Positions 11,721 through 13,052 of a stretch of DNA of 13,052 nt are shown here, one piece after another (position 1 is the first letter of the stretch; every line of letters starts with the position of its first letter). The notes beneath the pieces are model-generated. The model was not told the origin of the DNA. It saw only the letters and a program-made list of their open reading frames with translations, and ran no database searches. Source of the stretch: Acidimicrobiia bacterium (lineage in GTDB: Bacteria; Actinomycetota; Acidimicrobiia; Spongiisociales; SHLN01); assembly GCA_030623545.1 (NCBI GenBank), contig JAUXLW010000018.1, forward strand, positions 1 through 13,052, in the 5' to 3' direction. Both the position numbers and the translations under genes were made by a program.

Positions 11721-12719
11721 GTGGCCAGAACCATTCGCGGCTGGTCTTCCTTCTGGCTAGCGTCCCGAGTCAGGATTAAGCGAGGATTTGTGGCCGGCGC
11801 TGGCGACCCAATTAACGACTTGGCCCGGGTCATCTTGATCACCCTGGCTGCGGTGAGTGGTCTCGTATTGGCACTTCTGGCCGTCTTCAACTCGACGGGT
11901 GGCGGGTCGGAATCGACACTTATCGACGGATCGGCGGCTACCACCGTCTCTGTCGCCGGCGAGACGGCGAGCACCGGCTCGACCGCCCCGGTGACGAGCA
12001 CGACTGTGCCAGGCTCTGCGGTCGAGGGTTCCGTCGATGGCGAAACGGCTCCGGAAACCACCCCGCCGGAGACTGTGGCCCCCGAGCCCACGCCGGAGGT
12101 GGTGGAGCCGGTGGCTACGACATCGTCTCCCCCTCCGTCCACTTCCCCCCCGGCGACGACCACCAGTACCACGAGACACACAACCACCACGACCCGCCCC
12201 TCCACGACCACCACGGTGGCGCCGACTACGACCACAACAACCACGACCACACCGACGACCACCACCTCCCCGCCGCCGACGACCACCACAACAACCACGA
12301 CCACACTTCCGCCGACCACCACTACTACCACCACCACAACAACCCTGCCGCCGACTACCACCACGACAACCACGACCACGCTTCCGCCGGGACCGGGTGT
12401 GGTATTCGTCAACGGTATGTCCGGTGCGGGCGAGTCCGAGCTCGACGGGTCGTGGGTGGCGAGCGCCAGCGTTCGGCTCCGGGACGGCGATTTCAAACAG
12501 GTGGGCGGAGCCACTGTCACGGTCCAGTGGAGCGGAGCTTTTACGGGTACTTCCACAGTGACGACGAACCCGGGTGGGGTAGCTCAGTTCGCCACTCCAA
12601 CGATCTTCGGACCCAGCGTTACCGTTACGGTGATCAACGTGACGCATCCCGATCTCACCTACCAGGCGTCATCCAACGTCGTTAGCTCAATTACGATCGT
12701 GCCCGAACCGGCGGTCTGA
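11721..12719 (+). CDS. Membrane-anchored protein with Thr/Pro-rich stalk and C-terminal Ig-like domain
   Basis: The 332-residue protein has no recognised enzyme motif. A basic cytoplasmic N-terminus (1-33, many Arg/Lys) is followed by one membrane segment (about 34-56, LARVILITLAAVSGLVLALL). A long Ser/Thr/Pro/Glu-rich extracellular linker follows (57-186), then three poly-Thr-LPP units (187-223). A compact beta-rich C-terminal domain (about 224-332) resembles Ig-like or carboxypeptidase-regulatory-like modules: LDGSW...ATVTVQWSGAFTG...TTNPGGVAQFATP...VTVINVTHPDLTY. The stalk probably spans the wall, is a candidate for O-glycosylation and presents the tip domain. The start GTG 11721 has a weak Shine-Dalgarno; a later GTG near 11787 would keep the membrane segment. 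It is paired head to head with the LPSTG gene. Confidence 0.8.
   Translation: MARTIRGWSSFWLASRVRIKRGFVAGAGDPINDLARVILITLAAVSGLVLALLAVFNSTGGGSESTLIDGSAATTVSVAGETASTGSTAPVTSTTVPGSAVEGSVDGETAPETTPPETVAPEPTPEVVEPVATTSSPPPSTSPPATTTSTTRHTTTTTRPSTTTTVAPTTTTTTTTTPTTTTSPPPTTTTTTTTTLPPTTTTTTTTTTLPPTTTTTTTTTLPPGPGVVFVNGMSGAGESELDGSWVASASVRLRDGDFKQVGGATVTVQWSGAFTGTSTVTTNPGGVAQFATPTIFGPSVTVTVINVTHPDLTYQASSNVVSSITIVPEPAV
12279..12389 (+). repeat. Three tandem poly-Thr-Leu-Pro-Pro units inside the stalk
   Basis: The units encode nine, ten and nine Thr, each followed by LPP. At DNA level units 1 (12279-12314) and 3 (12354-12389) are 33/36 identical. Unit 2 (12315-12353) is more diverged and one codon longer. 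All four Thr codons are mixed, so the repeat is conserved mainly as protein. Less regular Thr/Pro sequence extends upstream to about 12140. Confidence 0.85.
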
Positions 12720-12722
12720 GCC

Positions 12723-12741
12723 GGCAGGCTGGCCGCCTGTC
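12723..12741 (+). terminator. Weak hairpin after the Thr-stalk gene
   Basis: GGCAGGC (12723-12729) pairs with GCCTGTC (12735-12741), with one G-U wobble and a 5-nt loop, 3 bp after the stop codon. A CTCGGC/GCCGAG pair (12748-12753, 12772-12777) may form a second, looser stem. Neither has a U-tract. The remaining sequence to 12783 shows nothing else. Confidence 0.3.
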
Positions 12742-12783
12742 CCCCACCTCGGCCCCGCCTCTCCGGCCACCGCCGAGTAAGCA

Positions 12784-13052
12784 TTGACCACGAAAGCCGC
12801 CCCCCCGTACCCCGCCAGCCTCACGATCGACTATCCCGACCGTGAGCCCGACCGGGTCCTCGACGACGTGTGGGATGAATTCATCGGGGCATGGGCAAAG
12901 GTCAAGTACGCGATCGGCGAGCGGCCGTTCGACCTCACCATCGCCAGCGTCTCAGATCCAGCGACGTGGCCGACTGAGGATCACTGCGGCTACGACACAC
13001 CGAGGGCGCGCCACCTGTTGGCGGTGTGCTTCGCGCTCGCCGGCGGACCGGG
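12784..13052 (+). CDS. Unrecognised gene, 5' part only
   Basis: The frame opens at TTG 12784, right after an in-frame TAA (12778-12780), and stays open for 89 codons to the window edge. Third positions are strongly G/C, as expected for a gene in this genome, and no minus-strand frame stays open. The product begins MTTKAAPPYPASLTIDYPDR and continues as an acidic, soluble-looking sequence with several Trp and two Cys. It has no signal peptide or membrane segment. The start YPASLTIDYPDR recalls the opening of DUF4389 membrane proteins, but the hydrophobic continuation is absent, so I do not assign it. GTG 12868 is an alternative start. Confidence 0.5.
   Translation, partial: MTTKAAPPYPASLTIDYPDREPDRVLDDVWDEFIGAWAKVKYAIGERPFDLTIASVSDPATWPTEDHCGYDTPRARHLLAVCFALAGGP

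Noticed and set aside
11708..12556. Long minus-strand frame rich in Val and Gly opposite the Thr-stalk gene
   Set aside because: The poly-Val runs are simply the complement of Thr codons (ACN read as NGT/GTN). It has no ribosome binding site or plausible fold, and the plus frame has a clear membrane segment and folded C-terminal domain.

Overview
The window looks like a high-GC actinobacterial chromosome segment. Codons end mostly in G or C and many genes start at GTG. The gene neighbourhood matches the conserved pgsA - gcvH - garA(FHA) - merR - DUF151 - merR block known from Mycobacterium (Rv1822, Rv1826 to Rv1830 region). A polyphosphate-type glucokinase, an LPxTG surface protein and a Thr/Pro-stalk membrane protein also fit Actinomycetota. 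I favour an Acidimicrobiia-like lineage, but that is inference from gene style only. No rRNA, tRNA, CRISPR array, insertion sequence or phage gene was seen, and no gene-free stretch exceeds about 190 bp.

Layout. (1) 1-766, minus strand: the first codons of an unidentified gene preceded by an alanyl-tRNA editing protein (AlaX). (2) 953-2483, plus strand: a GNAT acetyltransferase overlapping an adenosine deaminase. (3) 2486-6089, minus strand: a tightly packed operon read right to left, merR (Rv1830/ResR-like) - PD-(D/E)XK-like protein - gcvT - ppgK - alpha/beta hydrolase. It starts at a strong promoter (TTGACA, 17 bp, TAGGTT) that carries a 22-bp palindrome at the predicted start point and a perfect DnaA box just upstream. 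(4) 6206-10275, minus strand: a second packed operon, pgsA - gcvH - FHA (GarA-like) - merR (Rv1828-like) - D-Ala-D-Ala carboxypeptidase - hypoxanthine phosphoribosyltransferase - DUF151/BFN. (5) 10379-12719: two divergent cell-surface genes sharing an 85-bp intergenic region. One is an SdrD-B-domain LPSTG protein (minus), the other a membrane-anchored Thr-stalk protein (plus). (6) 12784-13052, plus strand: the start of an unrecognised gene running off the edge.

How the genes fit together. GcvT and GcvH are two parts of the glycine cleavage system encoded in adjacent operons; GcvP was not seen. ADA and HPRT both serve purine salvage. PgsA, the carboxypeptidase and the surface proteins serve the envelope. 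The FHA protein and two MerR proteins are the regulatory core; their mycobacterial counterparts link Ser/Thr-kinase signalling to central metabolism and growth. Many genes overlap by 1-17 bp, implying translational coupling.

The most interesting points are: two genes whose homologous or functional N-termini lie upstream of any canonical start codon (the carboxypeptidase signal peptide at 8166-8210 and the nuclease-like protein at 5533-5616); the palindrome plus DnaA box at the ResR-like promoter; and a GarA-like protein without the usual ETTSVF phospho-motif.
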